From Promethearchaeota archaeon (GTDB taxonomy: Archaea > Asgardarchaeota > Lokiarchaeia > Sigynarchaeales > SOKP01): DNA of 42,981 bases. This document shows positions 26,991 to 35,709 of the stretch, piece after piece. Location of the stretch: NCBI GenBank assembly GCA_013375495.1, contig JABXKC010000033.1:1-42981 (forward strand). Direction: 5' to 3'. The stretch's first letter is position 1; each line of letters opens with the position of its first letter. Below the pieces are notes generated by a model. That model was not told the origin of the DNA, did not search any database, and saw only the letters and a list, made by a program, of their open reading frames with translations. The translations under genes and the position numbers were made by a program.

Positions 26991-28727
26991 TTAATTATTT
27001 TTTGTTTCTTCTTCTCGAAGGGATCTTTTTAGAACTTTTCCTACTACTGTTAAAGGTAAAGATTCCCTAAATTCCCATAATTTTGGATTTTCATATTTCG
27101 AGAGATGTTCAGAGGCATATTTTTTTAGACTATTTATTACCGAATCTGTTGGTTTGGTCCCTTCTTTAAGTTGAACAATTGCTTTAACGATTTCACTTCC
27201 GGGGCGATCGGGATCTTTCAACCCTATAATTGCAACTAGCTCTATTTCTGGATGTTTTGTCAAAATATCTTCTACGTGAACGCTGTATACTTTAAATCCG
27301 CTCACGATTAACATGTCTTTAGTACGATCTACAATTGTAATATACCCATCTTCATCCATTGTACCAACATCACCCGTATGAAACCATCCATCAATAATCG
27401 TCTTGGAGTTTGCCTCAGGTTTATTGTAATATCCCCTTGTTACTTGGGGACCACGACATATGATTTCTCCTGGCTTTCCAAGCTCAACTTGTTCTCCAGT
27501 TTCAATATCGACAAGTCTAATCTCAGTATCGGGAACTGGTAGTCCAACGGTGCCAATCTTTTTAGTACCATAATAGGGATTCATTGTGAGTATAGGAGAA
27601 GTTTCAGTCATACCATATACTTCCAATAGTTTATTTTTAGCCTGCATACTTTCTTCAAAATCATTAATAGCTTCAGCTGGAAAAGGAGCGGCTCCAGAAA
27701 TGTAAATTTCATTTTTCTCTAAAACTTCACTAGGAATACTTTTTAATTTTTCATTGTTTTTTATTGCTAAAAACAAAGTTGGAACATTTACCATTATCAT
27801 GGGCTTTTTATCTATCATTTCTTTAATTAAATGGTCTGTATCTCTCGGATTTGCGATTAAGATTTGAGAAGCGGATAGATAGAGAGTTACCATGCTCATT
27901 GCTAAACCAGCAAGATGGAATAGAGGAAAAGCAGACAAATTGTTAGCCTCTTCTTGTTCTTTTGCAGTTCTATCAATCCAAGTGGAGATTTGCACTATAT
28001 TGGTAATAATGTTAGCGTGAGTAAGCTCTGTTCCCTTAGGTAAACCTGTGGTTCCGCCAGTATATTGAAGTAGAGCCAGATCTTTTTTAATATCTATGTC
28101 AATGTGTTTTAAATCAACATCAGTTTTTATCACTTCATTAAAATCAAGAACCCTTTTACCACTATAGGGCAATACTTTTCCTTTAGGTATTTTTCCTATC
28201 ATTTTGCCTAAGGTAACCTTAATTTTTGATAACCCCATGTAATCCGAGATATTTGTCGTTATTACACACTCTAACTTCGGTACTTTGTCTAGAACCTTAG
28301 TTAATACCTTTTCGTAAAAAGCATCCAAAGTAACAAAGAATTTCGCCTCACTATCGTTTATTTGGTAAGCTATTTCAGTAGGGCTCATTAATGGCGAACA
28401 ACCAGAAGCTACGCCCCCTACTAATAAAGTACCAAGGTGAGCTACTAAATATTGGGGACAATTAGCTAAGTTTATCGCCACTCGATCTCCTTTTTTCAAG
28501 CCATTAATTTGTAAAAAGGTTGCAAATCTATGTACATATTCTCTAAGCTCTCCGAAAGGCATAGCCATTTCCATAAAATAGCACGCGACGCGTTCTGGGT
28601 ATTTAGCCATAGCTTTATCGAATAAATCACCAAGACTTTCTTTGGGATATTCTAAATTGGGTTTAACATGTTTATCATAAGATTTTGTCCATATTTTCTC
28701 ATCATATGGACTCATTTTAATTTCCAT
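26991..28727 (-). CDS. AMP-forming long-chain-type acyl-CoA synthetase
   Basis: This 578-residue enzyme has the phosphate loop LLQYTGGTTGLPKGTELTHA, adenine motif EVYGMTETSP, hinge WFHTGDVGTMDEDGYITIVD and the C-terminal catalytic Lys in LTVVGKVLKRSL. It is the FadD type by layout. An AGAGGT ribosome binding site lies 8 bases before ATG 28727. A 19-base dyad overlaps the leader at 28750-28768. It is upstream of, and probably linked to, the acyl-CoA dehydrogenase at 25614. Confidence 0.93.
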   Translation of the reverse strand: MEIKMSPYDEKIWTKSYDKHVKPNLEYPKESLGDLFDKAMAKYPERVACYFMEMAMPFGELREYVHRFATFLQINGLKKGDRVAINLANCPQYLVAHLGTLLVGGVASGCSPLMSPTEIAYQINDSEAKFFVTLDAFYEKVLTKVLDKVPKLECVITTNISDYMGLSKIKVTLGKMIGKIPKGKVLPYSGKRVLDFNEVIKTDVDLKHIDIDIKKDLALLQYTGGTTGLPKGTELTHANIITNIVQISTWIDRTAKEQEEANNLSAFPLFHLAGLAMSMVTLYLSASQILIANPRDTDHLIKEMIDKKPMIMVNVPTLFLAIKNNEKLKSIPSEVLEKNEIYISGAAPFPAEAINDFEESMQAKNKLLEVYGMTETSPILTMNPYYGTKKIGTVGLPVPDTEIRLVDIETGEQVELGKPGEIICRGPQVTRGYYNKPEANSKTIIDGWFHTGDVGTMDEDGYITIVDRTKDMLIVSGFKVYSVHVEDILTKHPEIELVAIIGLKDPDRPGSEIVKAIVQLKEGTKPTDSVINSLKKYASEHLSKYENPKLWEFRESLPLTVVGKVLKRSLREEETKNN

Positions 28728-28749
28728 TAGATTTACCTCTTATTTTTTT

Positions 28750-28768
28750 ATTCACTAAATTGGTGAAT
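28750..28768. promoter_or_regulatory. Operator-like dyad ahead of the acyl-CoA synthetase gene
   Basis: ATTCAC and GTGAAT form perfect 6-base inverted arms around a 7-base centre (TAAATTG), 22 bases before the ATG at 28727. A position this close to the start suits a repressor that blocks transcription or loading. The left half (TTCACTAAA) resembles the TTTACTAAA of the 44-base leaders at 11079 and 15382. Confidence 0.4.
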
Positions 28769-28895
28769 ATCTTATTTATTGTTACATGAATTAATAAATA
28801 TTTACCAAAACCATCACATTAAATGCGAAAAATGAGGCTTAAAGTATAATATAAAATTGTTTAATGAAAAAAAAAATTGTAAAAAAATTAAAGAA

Positions 28896-29915
28896 TTATT
28901 CTATCTCAACCATGATCTTTATATCGTCATGTAACCCTTTTGATAAATCTTCAACTGCTATGGGAACTTCATCTAGTTTTATTATTTTAGTAATTAGTGG
29001 TTTTATATTCACCCTTTTCTGTTCTAATAAATTTATCGCAGTTTTAAATGTATCTTGATTATATGTAAAAATACCTCTCAATGTGATATTTTTAATAGCA
29101 ATGCCATAGAAATTTTTTAGGTCTGTGATTTCAGGATCCATACCAATCATTGTGATATACCCTCCTCTTCTTACAAGATCTATTGCTGATGTAATTGTTT
29201 CACTTATTCCTACACAATCAAATATGTGAGCTGGCCCTATTTTATCACATAATCTTTGAATTTTTTTCCAGTTTTGTGGGGTGAATGCTTTATTGGCCCC
29301 CATCTCCAACGCTATTCTGTGCTTAGATTCTACTGGCTCTAACGCATAAATATTACCTGCACCTGCTACTTTTAACGCTAAAATTGTGATTAAACCAATA
29401 GTGCCCGTTCCAAAAACCGCAACATTATCACCTATTTTTATACCAGACTCTTGAACAGAATAAATACCAACCGCCAGTGGCTCGATCATGGCTCCTTCTT
29501 CTAATGAGATTGATTCAGGCAAAATGTGAATTCTTTCCTCGTTTACATTAATAAATTCGGCCATTGCACCATCAGCAAGCGATCCTAAAGCTCTAGGGGT
29601 AAATTTGCACTTGTTCTCTTGATTTTGATTACACCAATAACAATTGTAGCATGGAGCATTCGGATTTATAGTTACATGATCTCCAATTTTCAATTTTTTT
29701 ACATTATCGCCTATTTCTTTTATTTCTCCAGATATTTCATGCCCTATAATTGTCCCTGAACCATACATACCTGCTTTTTTAAAAGATTCAACATCCGAAC
29801 CACAAATACCGCAATATTTAACTTTGATTAGAGCCTCGTCTGGTTTAATACTAGGCATTGGTAAATCGTCTCTTACAACAATTTTTCCAACACCTTCATA
29901 AGATACGCCCTTCAC
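28896..29915 (-). CDS. Zinc-dependent alcohol/polyol dehydrogenase (MDR family)
   Basis: This 339-residue medium-chain dehydrogenase has a catalytic zinc site (CGICGSDVE and GHEISGEI), a structural zinc site with the full CX2CX2CX7C pattern in CYNCYWCNQNQENKCK, and a nucleotide-binding fold with FGTGTIGLITILA. It belongs to the sorbitol/threonine/butanediol dehydrogenase group. Start is GTG 29915 behind GAGGTG. It begins 40 bases after the TPP enzyme gene on the same strand, so it may reduce the product of that enzyme or oxidise its substrate. Confidence 0.92.
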   Translation of the reverse strand: MKGVSYEGVGKIVVRDDLPMPSIKPDEALIKVKYCGICGSDVESFKKAGMYGSGTIIGHEISGEIKEIGDNVKKLKIGDHVTINPNAPCYNCYWCNQNQENKCKFTPRALGSLADGAMAEFINVNEERIHILPESISLEEGAMIEPLAVGIYSVQESGIKIGDNVAVFGTGTIGLITILALKVAGAGNIYALEPVESKHRIALEMGANKAFTPQNWKKIQRLCDKIGPAHIFDCVGISETITSAIDLVRRGGYITMIGMDPEITDLKNFYGIAIKNITLRGIFTYNQDTFKTAINLLEQKRVNIKPLITKIIKLDEVPIAVEDLSKGLHDDIKIMVEIE

Positions 29916-29955
29916 TTATTTACACCTCAATTTATAAAAAATTTAAAAATTAGAT

Positions 29956-31668
29956 TTAAAGGATTCCCATGGCTCCCATTAGTTTGGTTGTATCAGGGGT
30001 TTGAAATCCAATTTTTACATCTAGAATTGCTGGTTTCCCAGAATTCTTTGCTCTCTCAAAAGCAGGTTTAATTTCATTTGGATCAGTCACAACCTCTCCG
30101 TAGCAACCAAAGGCTTCTGCACATTTTGCAAAATCAAATGCTGGAAGGTCTACATCAATAAAGCGTTTTCCCTTAAATAACTTCTGTCCTGATTTAATCA
30201 TCCCCCAAGCGTCGTTATTTGCGACCACATATATAAGGTTTTTAAGATTTAATCTAACGGCTGTTTCTAAATCTTGAATATTTATCATAAATGCTCCATC
30301 TCCTGCTATAGCAACCACTTGATTGTCCGGTTTTGCTAACTTAGCACCAATTCCGTAAGGGACAGCAGTACCTAATTGACCCATTCCAGTAGCTACTAAT
30401 GTTGAGAGTGGTTTTCGTATATTATAGTCATATATTTGTTCTGCAGCAGAGACTGATATATCTCCACCATCAAGAATTAATATAGCATCTTCATCCATAG
30501 ATTCAAATATATCTTTAATTAGTCTTTTAGGAACAATCGGTATTTTATCTTTTTCTAATTTCTTATTTAGGTTCTCAATTGTAATTTGCCGAGTTGTTTT
30601 CAATTCTTCCAACCATTCTCTCGTTTCTACTCTATCACCCTTTTTTGCTTTTTCAAGGATTTGAGTCAAAAACTGTTTACAATCACCAATAATTCCTAAG
30701 CTAACTGGCTTAGCACGCCCAATTATTGAAGGATCGATATCTACTTGGATTAATGTTTGAGAGTCCTTCCAAAAAGGCTCGTCCCCGTGAGCCATAGTCC
30801 AAGAAAACTTGCATCCAAGAGCAACTACAACATCTGCTTCGGGGATTATTTTTAAACCCACACCCGCGACTCCTGTTCCAAACAGGTATTGGGTATTTTT
30901 TGATAGTGTTCCAATTCCACTAGGTGACGTTATTACAGGTAGCTGTAAGTAATCAACAAATTCTTCTAATTCATTCCAAGCTTCTGCTCGAGATACACCT
31001 CCCCCAGAGATTACTAGTGGCTTTTCAGCCTTTTTTATAAGAGCTAAAGCTTTTTCAATTGGTTCGTCCCTAATAGCTGGCTTTTCTAAAGCTCGATATT
31101 TTTCTTTGTTTAAAATATCTATATCGTCTTCGTCGATCTCTTCAAGAAAAGCATCTTCAAATATTTCTAATAAAACAGGTTGAGGACGCCCGCCTAATGC
31201 TTCTCTAAATGCTTTATGGACTGCATCTGGAATCTCTTCAAGCTTTCGAATACTTTTTTGATATTTTGTAATTGGTTTATACATTGTAATTTGATCAAGA
31301 CTACCCTGTAAAGTAAAAGAGTCTTGGAACTTAGAATTAACTTGAGGTACGATTGTAATCACAGGTATATTGTCAGCCCAGGCAGCTCCTACACCAGAAA
31401 TTAAATTAGTTGCCCCAGGACCTACAGTTCCAAAACATATTCCCGGGGTGTTTGTTACTCGCGCCCATGCATCAGCTGCATGTGCTGCTGCTGCCTCATG
31501 TCTGAATAAAATTGTTTCTATTCCGGCTTCTCGTCCCCAGTTGTAAATAGCATCATACATGTTTAAGAATTGACCACCGGGAATTCCAAAAAGATACTTT
31601 ACATTCTCTTTTAGCAAGCATTTAATTAAAACATCCCCACCATTAATCATTTTCTTTTCTTCACTCAT
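29956..31668 (-). CDS. TPP-dependent enzyme of the acetolactate synthase family
   Basis: This 570-residue protein has the three-domain layout of thiamine-diphosphate enzymes. The N-terminal catalytic Glu58 lies in FRHEAAAAHAADAWAR, and the GTVGPGATNL segment follows. The central domain and the C-terminal cofactor motif, starting GDGAFMINIQDLETA and ending NND, are intact. It is closest by eye to acetolactate synthase large subunits, but no regulatory small subunit is nearby. Related activities (glyoxylate carboligase, 2-hydroxyacyl-CoA lyase, sulfoacetaldehyde acetyltransferase) cannot be excluded. AGGTG lies 5 bases before ATG 31668. It is probably co-transcribed with the zinc dehydrogenase. 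Confidence 0.9.
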   Translation of the reverse strand: MSEEKKMINGGDVLIKCLLKENVKYLFGIPGGQFLNMYDAIYNWGREAGIETILFRHEAAAAHAADAWARVTNTPGICFGTVGPGATNLISGVGAAWADNIPVITIVPQVNSKFQDSFTLQGSLDQITMYKPITKYQKSIRKLEEIPDAVHKAFREALGGRPQPVLLEIFEDAFLEEIDEDDIDILNKEKYRALEKPAIRDEPIEKALALIKKAEKPLVISGGGVSRAEAWNELEEFVDYLQLPVITSPSGIGTLSKNTQYLFGTGVAGVGLKIIPEADVVVALGCKFSWTMAHGDEPFWKDSQTLIQVDIDPSIIGRAKPVSLGIIGDCKQFLTQILEKAKKGDRVETREWLEELKTTRQITIENLNKKLEKDKIPIVPKRLIKDIFESMDEDAILILDGGDISVSAAEQIYDYNIRKPLSTLVATGMGQLGTAVPYGIGAKLAKPDNQVVAIAGDGAFMINIQDLETAVRLNLKNLIYVVANNDAWGMIKSGQKLFKGKRFIDVDLPAFDFAKCAEAFGCYGEVVTDPNEIKPAFERAKNSGKPAILDVKIGFQTPDTTKLMGAMGIL

Positions 31669-31757
31669 TTTTACACCTTTATCTTATATTCTTATATTGA
31701 TTTTAGAATTGAATTTTATTGCTTAAATAATTAACTTTAACAAAATTGTAAAAGTGT

Positions 31758-32744
31758 TTAAATCTTATAATAACTAAGCTTATCCAAATACTCATTCACA
31801 ACTTTAGGAATTTCGCTGATTTGATTATTATGAATTCGCAATGTTTCTAAAATCTTTAAATTCGTAATTAATTTTGGAATTTCACTCAGCATGTTATAAC
31901 TCAAATCCAAATGTTTAAGTTTAGAGAGTAAAAATAGGGATTTTGGCAAAAATCGAATATTATTTTTGCTTAGATTTAATTTTTTAAGTTTTCTAAGGAG
32001 AGAGATTGATTTGGGTATTAAAAATTCTTCAATATGAGTTAAATGAAATTTTCTAAGTAGATTTAAGTATACTACGGGATCCTGTAAATTAGATATAGAA
32101 TCGAAAATACCAGGGTTTTTTTTTATATATCGCCAATTAAAATAATTAAAACTCAAAGATACAATGTGCTTGTTTTTAATTGTCAACCAAAATTCCTCTA
32201 GTTTTGGATCTTTGAACTTTGTAAAATACTTATAAGAACCTAACTCGAGTTCATAATTTTCTTCGGTGTGAGCAAATATAGCTTCTAAATCTAAAATAAA
32301 CTTCGCCTCATTATGGACAATACCAACAGCTAACGCGATTTTCACTAAATAATCGGTTAATTCTTTATTTAATGACTTTAATCGCGTATCATTAAGTTCT
32401 AAATTTAAATCAAAAATGGCTTTTATCACTAGTGGTGATTTTTCATGTCGTACCGCCCACGTTAGTATTTCTAGTCCTTCTTTTAAAAAATGGAACCCAA
32501 TAAGATTCACAGCGGAACATCTTACAATTGGAGACTCATCCGATAAAAGAGAGTTTTCTATGATTTTGAAAATCTTAGGATCGCGAATATTTAGTTTATT
32601 CAAAATGGAAATTGATTCAGAACGGATTTTTGGAGTATTACTTCCTTCAATTAAAGAAACTAATTGATCAATAGCGATATTTCTACTAATTTCTTTATTT
32701 TTCAGGCCAGTGTATATCGTTTCTGGTGATAAAAACTTTTCCAT
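31758..32744 (-). CDS. HEAT-like and leucine-rich-repeat protein
   Basis: This 328-residue protein has an alpha-helical N-terminal half with HEAT-like repeats (SESISILNKLNIRDPKIFKI and IVRCSAVNLIGFHFL). At about residues 245-315 there are three or four leucine-rich repeats of 23 residues (KLKKLNLSKNNIRFLPKSLF, KLKHLDLSYNMLSEIPKL, ETLRIHNNQISEIPKV). No enzyme motif or signal is visible, so it is a likely cytosolic protein-binding scaffold. Such scaffolds are common in Asgard genomes, and this one lies near a small GTPase, which fits a signalling role. Confidence 0.85.
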   Translation of the reverse strand: MEKFLSPETIYTGLKNKEISRNIAIDQLVSLIEGSNTPKIRSESISILNKLNIRDPKIFKIIENSLLSDESPIVRCSAVNLIGFHFLKEGLEILTWAVRHEKSPLVIKAIFDLNLELNDTRLKSLNKELTDYLVKIALAVGIVHNEAKFILDLEAIFAHTEENYELELGSYKYFTKFKDPKLEEFWLTIKNKHIVSLSFNYFNWRYIKKNPGIFDSISNLQDPVVYLNLLRKFHLTHIEEFLIPKSISLLRKLKKLNLSKNNIRFLPKSLFLLSKLKHLDLSYNMLSEIPKLITNLKILETLRIHNNQISEIPKVVNEYLDKLSYYKI

Positions 32745-32944
32745 TTTTAATTAGAACTAAAATGCGATATAGTTTACACTAAATTGTCTTTAGAATTTAA
32801 ATAATTTTTCTTAATTAAAACAATATAGGTTAGGTAGTATTTATTATCTGGTTTATAATCTTAATAAATTAAATTTATATAGGTGGGAAGTTATTTTCGT
32901 ATTCAACATCTAATCTTTTTTAAAAATAAAAGGTGTTTTTCAAA

Positions 32945-33385
32945 ATGAGTGAACAAAAAAATAAGAGAGATTCGAATGAACTTCTAAATTTTTTAATGAT
33001 AATAATTGGCTTATTATTTATCTTCAAAGCTGTAATGGAATTATTAGCCTGGGCAGGTATTTACACTCCAGCGTGGCTTACAGGAACGGGAGTTGATGAA
33101 GCGCTCTCAATTTTCGGAGGTCAAGGAATAGTTTCGTTATTATTAGGTTTCTGGTGCTTAGTATCTGGAATAGGCATGTTTAAAGAAGAAGAATATGCAA
33201 TGGGAATGGGATTGGTTGTTCTTAGCATAATGGCAGCAGTTGGTATTACTGCAATAGTAGGATGGATATCTGCACCAGGATCATTTGATGTTGCATATTG
33301 GCCAAATTATATCATAATCGTTGCTGCAATCGTTGGCGTTTTAGGATTTATCTGGTTAATCTTCACATACAAAAGATACGATTAA
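32945..33385 (+). CDS. Small four-span membrane protein of unknown function
   Basis: This protein of about 146 residues has a charged N-terminus (MSEQKNKRDSNELL) and four hydrophobic spans, near residues 15-35, 55-75, 82-105 and 120-140, with a short C-terminal tail (FTYKRYD). I do not recognise the family. I chose ATG 32945 because AGGTG at 32931-32935 lies 9 bases upstream. A GTG at 32933 falls within that site and is unlikely. It is the only + strand gene in this part and ends in a strong T-tract. Confidence 0.65.
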   Translation: MSEQKNKRDSNELLNFLMIIIGLLFIFKAVMELLAWAGIYTPAWLTGTGVDEALSIFGGQGIVSLLLGFWCLVSGIGMFKEEEYAMGMGLVVLSIMAAVGITAIVGWISAPGSFDVAYWPNYIIIVAAIVGVLGFIWLIFTYKRYD

Positions 33386-33402
33386 GAATTCAAGTAACTC
33401 TA

Positions 33403-33415
33403 TTTTTTTTTTTTT
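33403..33415 (+). terminator. Oligo-T terminator
   Basis: A run of 13 T begins 18 bases after the stop of the small membrane-protein gene. Archaeal RNA polymerase stops at such tracts without a hairpin. It sits in the gap between two converging genes. Confidence 0.6.
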
Positions 33416-33447
33416 ATTTTTGATAAAATTATGTTTATTCGTTTATT

Positions 33448-34410
33448 TTACAGCAAACATAATCCAAAAAGTTGGGTTTTAGAATAAGGTTCGTCTTTGA
33501 AATCTTTATCTTCTTTTAAAAATTGATTTAAGGGTATTCCTTTTTCGTATAATTCATTAAATTTCTCATTAAAGATTTGATATATGTTTGCATTTCGAGA
33601 AATGTACGCCCCAATTAATTTATTCGTTGGATCGAAACTAGGTTGAATTAGTTCGCTATCAGTGAGATTAAAATTGCTAAAATCCTCATCTGTGACCCTA
33701 GCATCAAACTTTTTAAATTTAAGTTCGTACAAATCAAGATAATTAGACACAAGTTTAAATTCTTCACTTAGCAGTAATTCTTTAATTAATTCAGTGCTAA
33801 AAATAACCTGAATGTCAATATTGAATAGATTTTCTTTGATTTTTTTCATTCCGGATTTCATAGCTCCGTTTAAATCTTCTGGAATACTTGAGATCCCATA
33901 TTTTTTAATCACTGAACTTAGTTCGTTTTCGTATCTAATGCCTAATGCAATCTTACATTCCTTTTCCGCCATAAAAGAAATATAAGTCTCGTCGAAATTA
34001 TTCAAGTCATAGTTTATAAATTCAACGAATTCTTGAGTTACTTGTTCAGCAAAACTATAATTTCGTATGAAATCTTCCAACGCGCTTTCTGCTTTTTCTT
34101 TCCTTTCCTGAAAAAGTTGTGATAAATCCTCAATTCGGTCATTTATAATTCTCTGCCAAATTGCAATGGGAGGACTTTTTGCTAAAATCTTCATTGGCCG
34201 GTCGTAGATTTGAACGAGTCCTAAATCGTTCAATACCGCGCAAATTTTATAGCCTCTCTTTAAGGTTAAATCAAATTGCGTACTAACTTCTTTTAGGTTA
34301 TCGATTCTTTTGTGTTGTAATAAATAGTGGTATATCTTCTCTATACCTTTTTCGATAATTCCTATTGCATCAAACAAAGCACTGAGAGCTAGAAATTCGC
34401 GTTCGGACAT
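33448..34410 (-). CDS. TrmB-like winged-helix regulator, linked to the small GTPase
   Basis: This 320-residue protein has an N-terminal winged-helix-like region (residues 8-85, with NLKEVSTQFDLTLKRGYKIC as the likely recognition part). A short coiled coil follows (residues 90-115, LSQLFQERKEKAESALEDFI), then an alpha/beta C-terminal domain that may bind a ligand. The layout resembles TrmB-type regulators. Its ATG lies only 4 bases after the GTPase stop, and its AGGTGA ribosome binding site contains that stop codon, so translation of the two is probably coupled. A joint role in sensing or controlling transcription is inferred. Confidence 0.72.
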   Translation of the reverse strand: MSEREFLALSALFDAIGIIEKGIEKIYHYLLQHKRIDNLKEVSTQFDLTLKRGYKICAVLNDLGLVQIYDRPMKILAKSPPIAIWQRIINDRIEDLSQLFQERKEKAESALEDFIRNYSFAEQVTQEFVEFINYDLNNFDETYISFMAEKECKIALGIRYENELSSVIKKYGISSIPEDLNGAMKSGMKKIKENLFNIDIQVIFSTELIKELLLSEEFKLVSNYLDLYELKFKKFDARVTDEDFSNFNLTDSELIQPSFDPTNKLIGAYISRNANIYQIFNEKFNELYEKGIPLNQFLKEDKDFKDEPYSKTQLFGLCLL

Positions 34411-34414
34411 TCGA

Positions 34415-34945
34415 TCACCTATTTTGAGTTTTTTCTAATGTAAGTTCGGTTAAAACCTCAAATGTCTTATTTACATTTTGGCCAGATTTACTTGAAATTT
34501 CACCAAATGATGCCATATAATTCTTTTCTGCTACTTCTATACCATGCTCTCGAGGAACTTCGCGTTGACTTTCCTCAAGATCGATTTTAGCCCCAACAAG
34601 CATGATGGGAATATCTCCGCTCTTTTGGTGAACAATATTTGTCCACTCACTAATATTATCTAGCGTTTGAGATCGAGTAATATCATATAGTAAAAATGCG
34701 GCATTTGCCCCTAAACAGTACGTAGGTAATAAAAATCTAAATCGTTCTTCGCCTCCAACATCCCAGATCTGGAGTTTTATCTTTTTTCCATGTAAATCAA
34801 TGGTTTTTACATGAAAATCTACTCCAATTGTTAACCTTTCGCTTGGATTGAAAAGATTGTAACAATATCGCTTAGTAAAGGAGGTTTTGCCTACAGAAGC
34901 GTCGCCGAGAAGTAAAATCTTAAACGTATAATCATACGACGAAAT
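34415..34945 (-). CDS. Rab/Ras-like small GTPase with a probable AUU start
   Basis: Read from ATT 34945, this is a 176-residue Ras-superfamily GTPase: P-loop GDASVGKTS (14-22), switch I Thr39 in TIGVDF, switch II WDVGGEERF (61-69), guanine motif GAKIDL (118-123) and ISSKSGQN. Switch II has Glu66 where most Ras/Rab proteins have the catalytic Gln, and the guanine motif has Ala119 for Asn. There is no C-terminal cysteine for lipid attachment. No ATG, GTG or TTG occurs in frame before M115 (34603), which lies past the nucleotide site. A TAA closes the frame two codons above the ATT. AAAAAGGTG lies 6 bases before the ATT. It is the first gene of a pair with the winged-helix regulator. Confidence 0.92.
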   Translation of the reverse strand: MSSYDYTFKILLLGDASVGKTSFTKRYCYNLFNPSERLTIGVDFHVKTIDLHGKKIKLQIWDVGGEERFRFLLPTYCLGANAAFLLYDITRSQTLDNISEWTNIVHQKSGDIPIMLVGAKIDLEESQREVPREHGIEVAEKNYMASFGEISSKSGQNVNKTFEVLTELTLEKTQNR

Positions 34946-34951
34946 TTTTTA

Positions 34952-34956
34952 CACCT
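34952..34956 (-). promoter_or_regulatory. Ribosome binding site that decides the GTPase start
   Basis: AGGTG is followed by TAAAAA and then ATT TCG. The TPP enzyme gene at 31668 has AAGGTGTAAAA followed by ATG AGT, almost the same context with a normal start. The match supports initiation at the ATT. Confidence 0.7.
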
Positions 34957-35148
34957 TTTTATTTTATTTGTCCCTTCAACCTTGTTGATTAGATTTTATT
35001 TTAAATTTTATATATTGGGTCTTAAATCCTATCTATATAATTAAAACTCTCTTTTTTAATTGTTTACTTTTCATTAAAAATTTAAGATAGTAGAACAGAT
35101 AAGATAGAGGATAATCTTAAAAAGAATAAGATATAATAAAAAAAGTTT

Positions 35149-35709
35149 TTATTCCATTTCAAATACTTCTTTCAAATTTTCAGAAATAATAGGGTTTAAC
35201 TCTTTATTTAGATGCTTTTTCAATTCATAATGGATTATTGGATTATCGATATGTTGGGATAAAAATTTTATTACGCTCCATCTTACGGAATCGTCAGGGT
35301 CGTCCAAGAGAGGAAGTAGGAACTTAAGATATCGAACATCGTTGTTTTCTTTAATCTTCATTACTGCTCGTGCCCTTACAATGAAGTCTGGGCTATAAAT
35401 TTGTGGTAACAAATGATATTCAACGGTATCGTCTTTTGTAAAGTTTAAAATAAATTGAAATAGCTCTTTCTTGAAATTATGAGTATGGTCTAGTTCTGTA
35501 ATAATATTTTTAATTGTTGTTTCTGGCACTTTATTTCCTAATTTCAATAAACTTTCAAAGGAAATGAAGAAACTATCCGATATATCGTATTTCAGATAAT
35601 CTAATAGCTTTTTAATAATTTTGTCGCTAACTTTTGAAACTTCTACTATATCATAATTATTACTTTCTGCGTAGTGTTTATCATCCCCTAAATTTTTCAC
35701 ACTATCCAC
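35149..35709 (-). CDS. HEAT-repeat protein
   Basis: This 186-residue, all-helical protein has at least two clear HEAT (PBS-lyase-like) repeats in the C-terminal half (DFIVRARAVMKIKENNDVRY and PDDSVRWSVIKFLSQHID). The N-terminus is polar and there is no signal. The start appears to be GTG 35709, with no clear ribosome binding site. It is a small protein-binding scaffold, 203 bases upstream of the GTPase gene on the same strand, so an association with the GTPase is possible. Confidence 0.75.
   Translation of the reverse strand: MDSVKNLGDDKHYAESNNYDIVEVSKVSDKIIKKLLDYLKYDISDSFFISFESLLKLGNKVPETTIKNIITELDHTHNFKKELFQFILNFTKDDTVEYHLLPQIYSPDFIVRARAVMKIKENNDVRYLKFLLPLLDDPDDSVRWSVIKFLSQHIDNPIIHYELKKHLNKELNPIISENLKEVFEME

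Noticed and set aside
34415..34603. A 62-residue protein starting at ATG 34603
   Set aside because: It is only the last third of the GTPase. The frame upstream encodes the P-loop and both switches without interruption.
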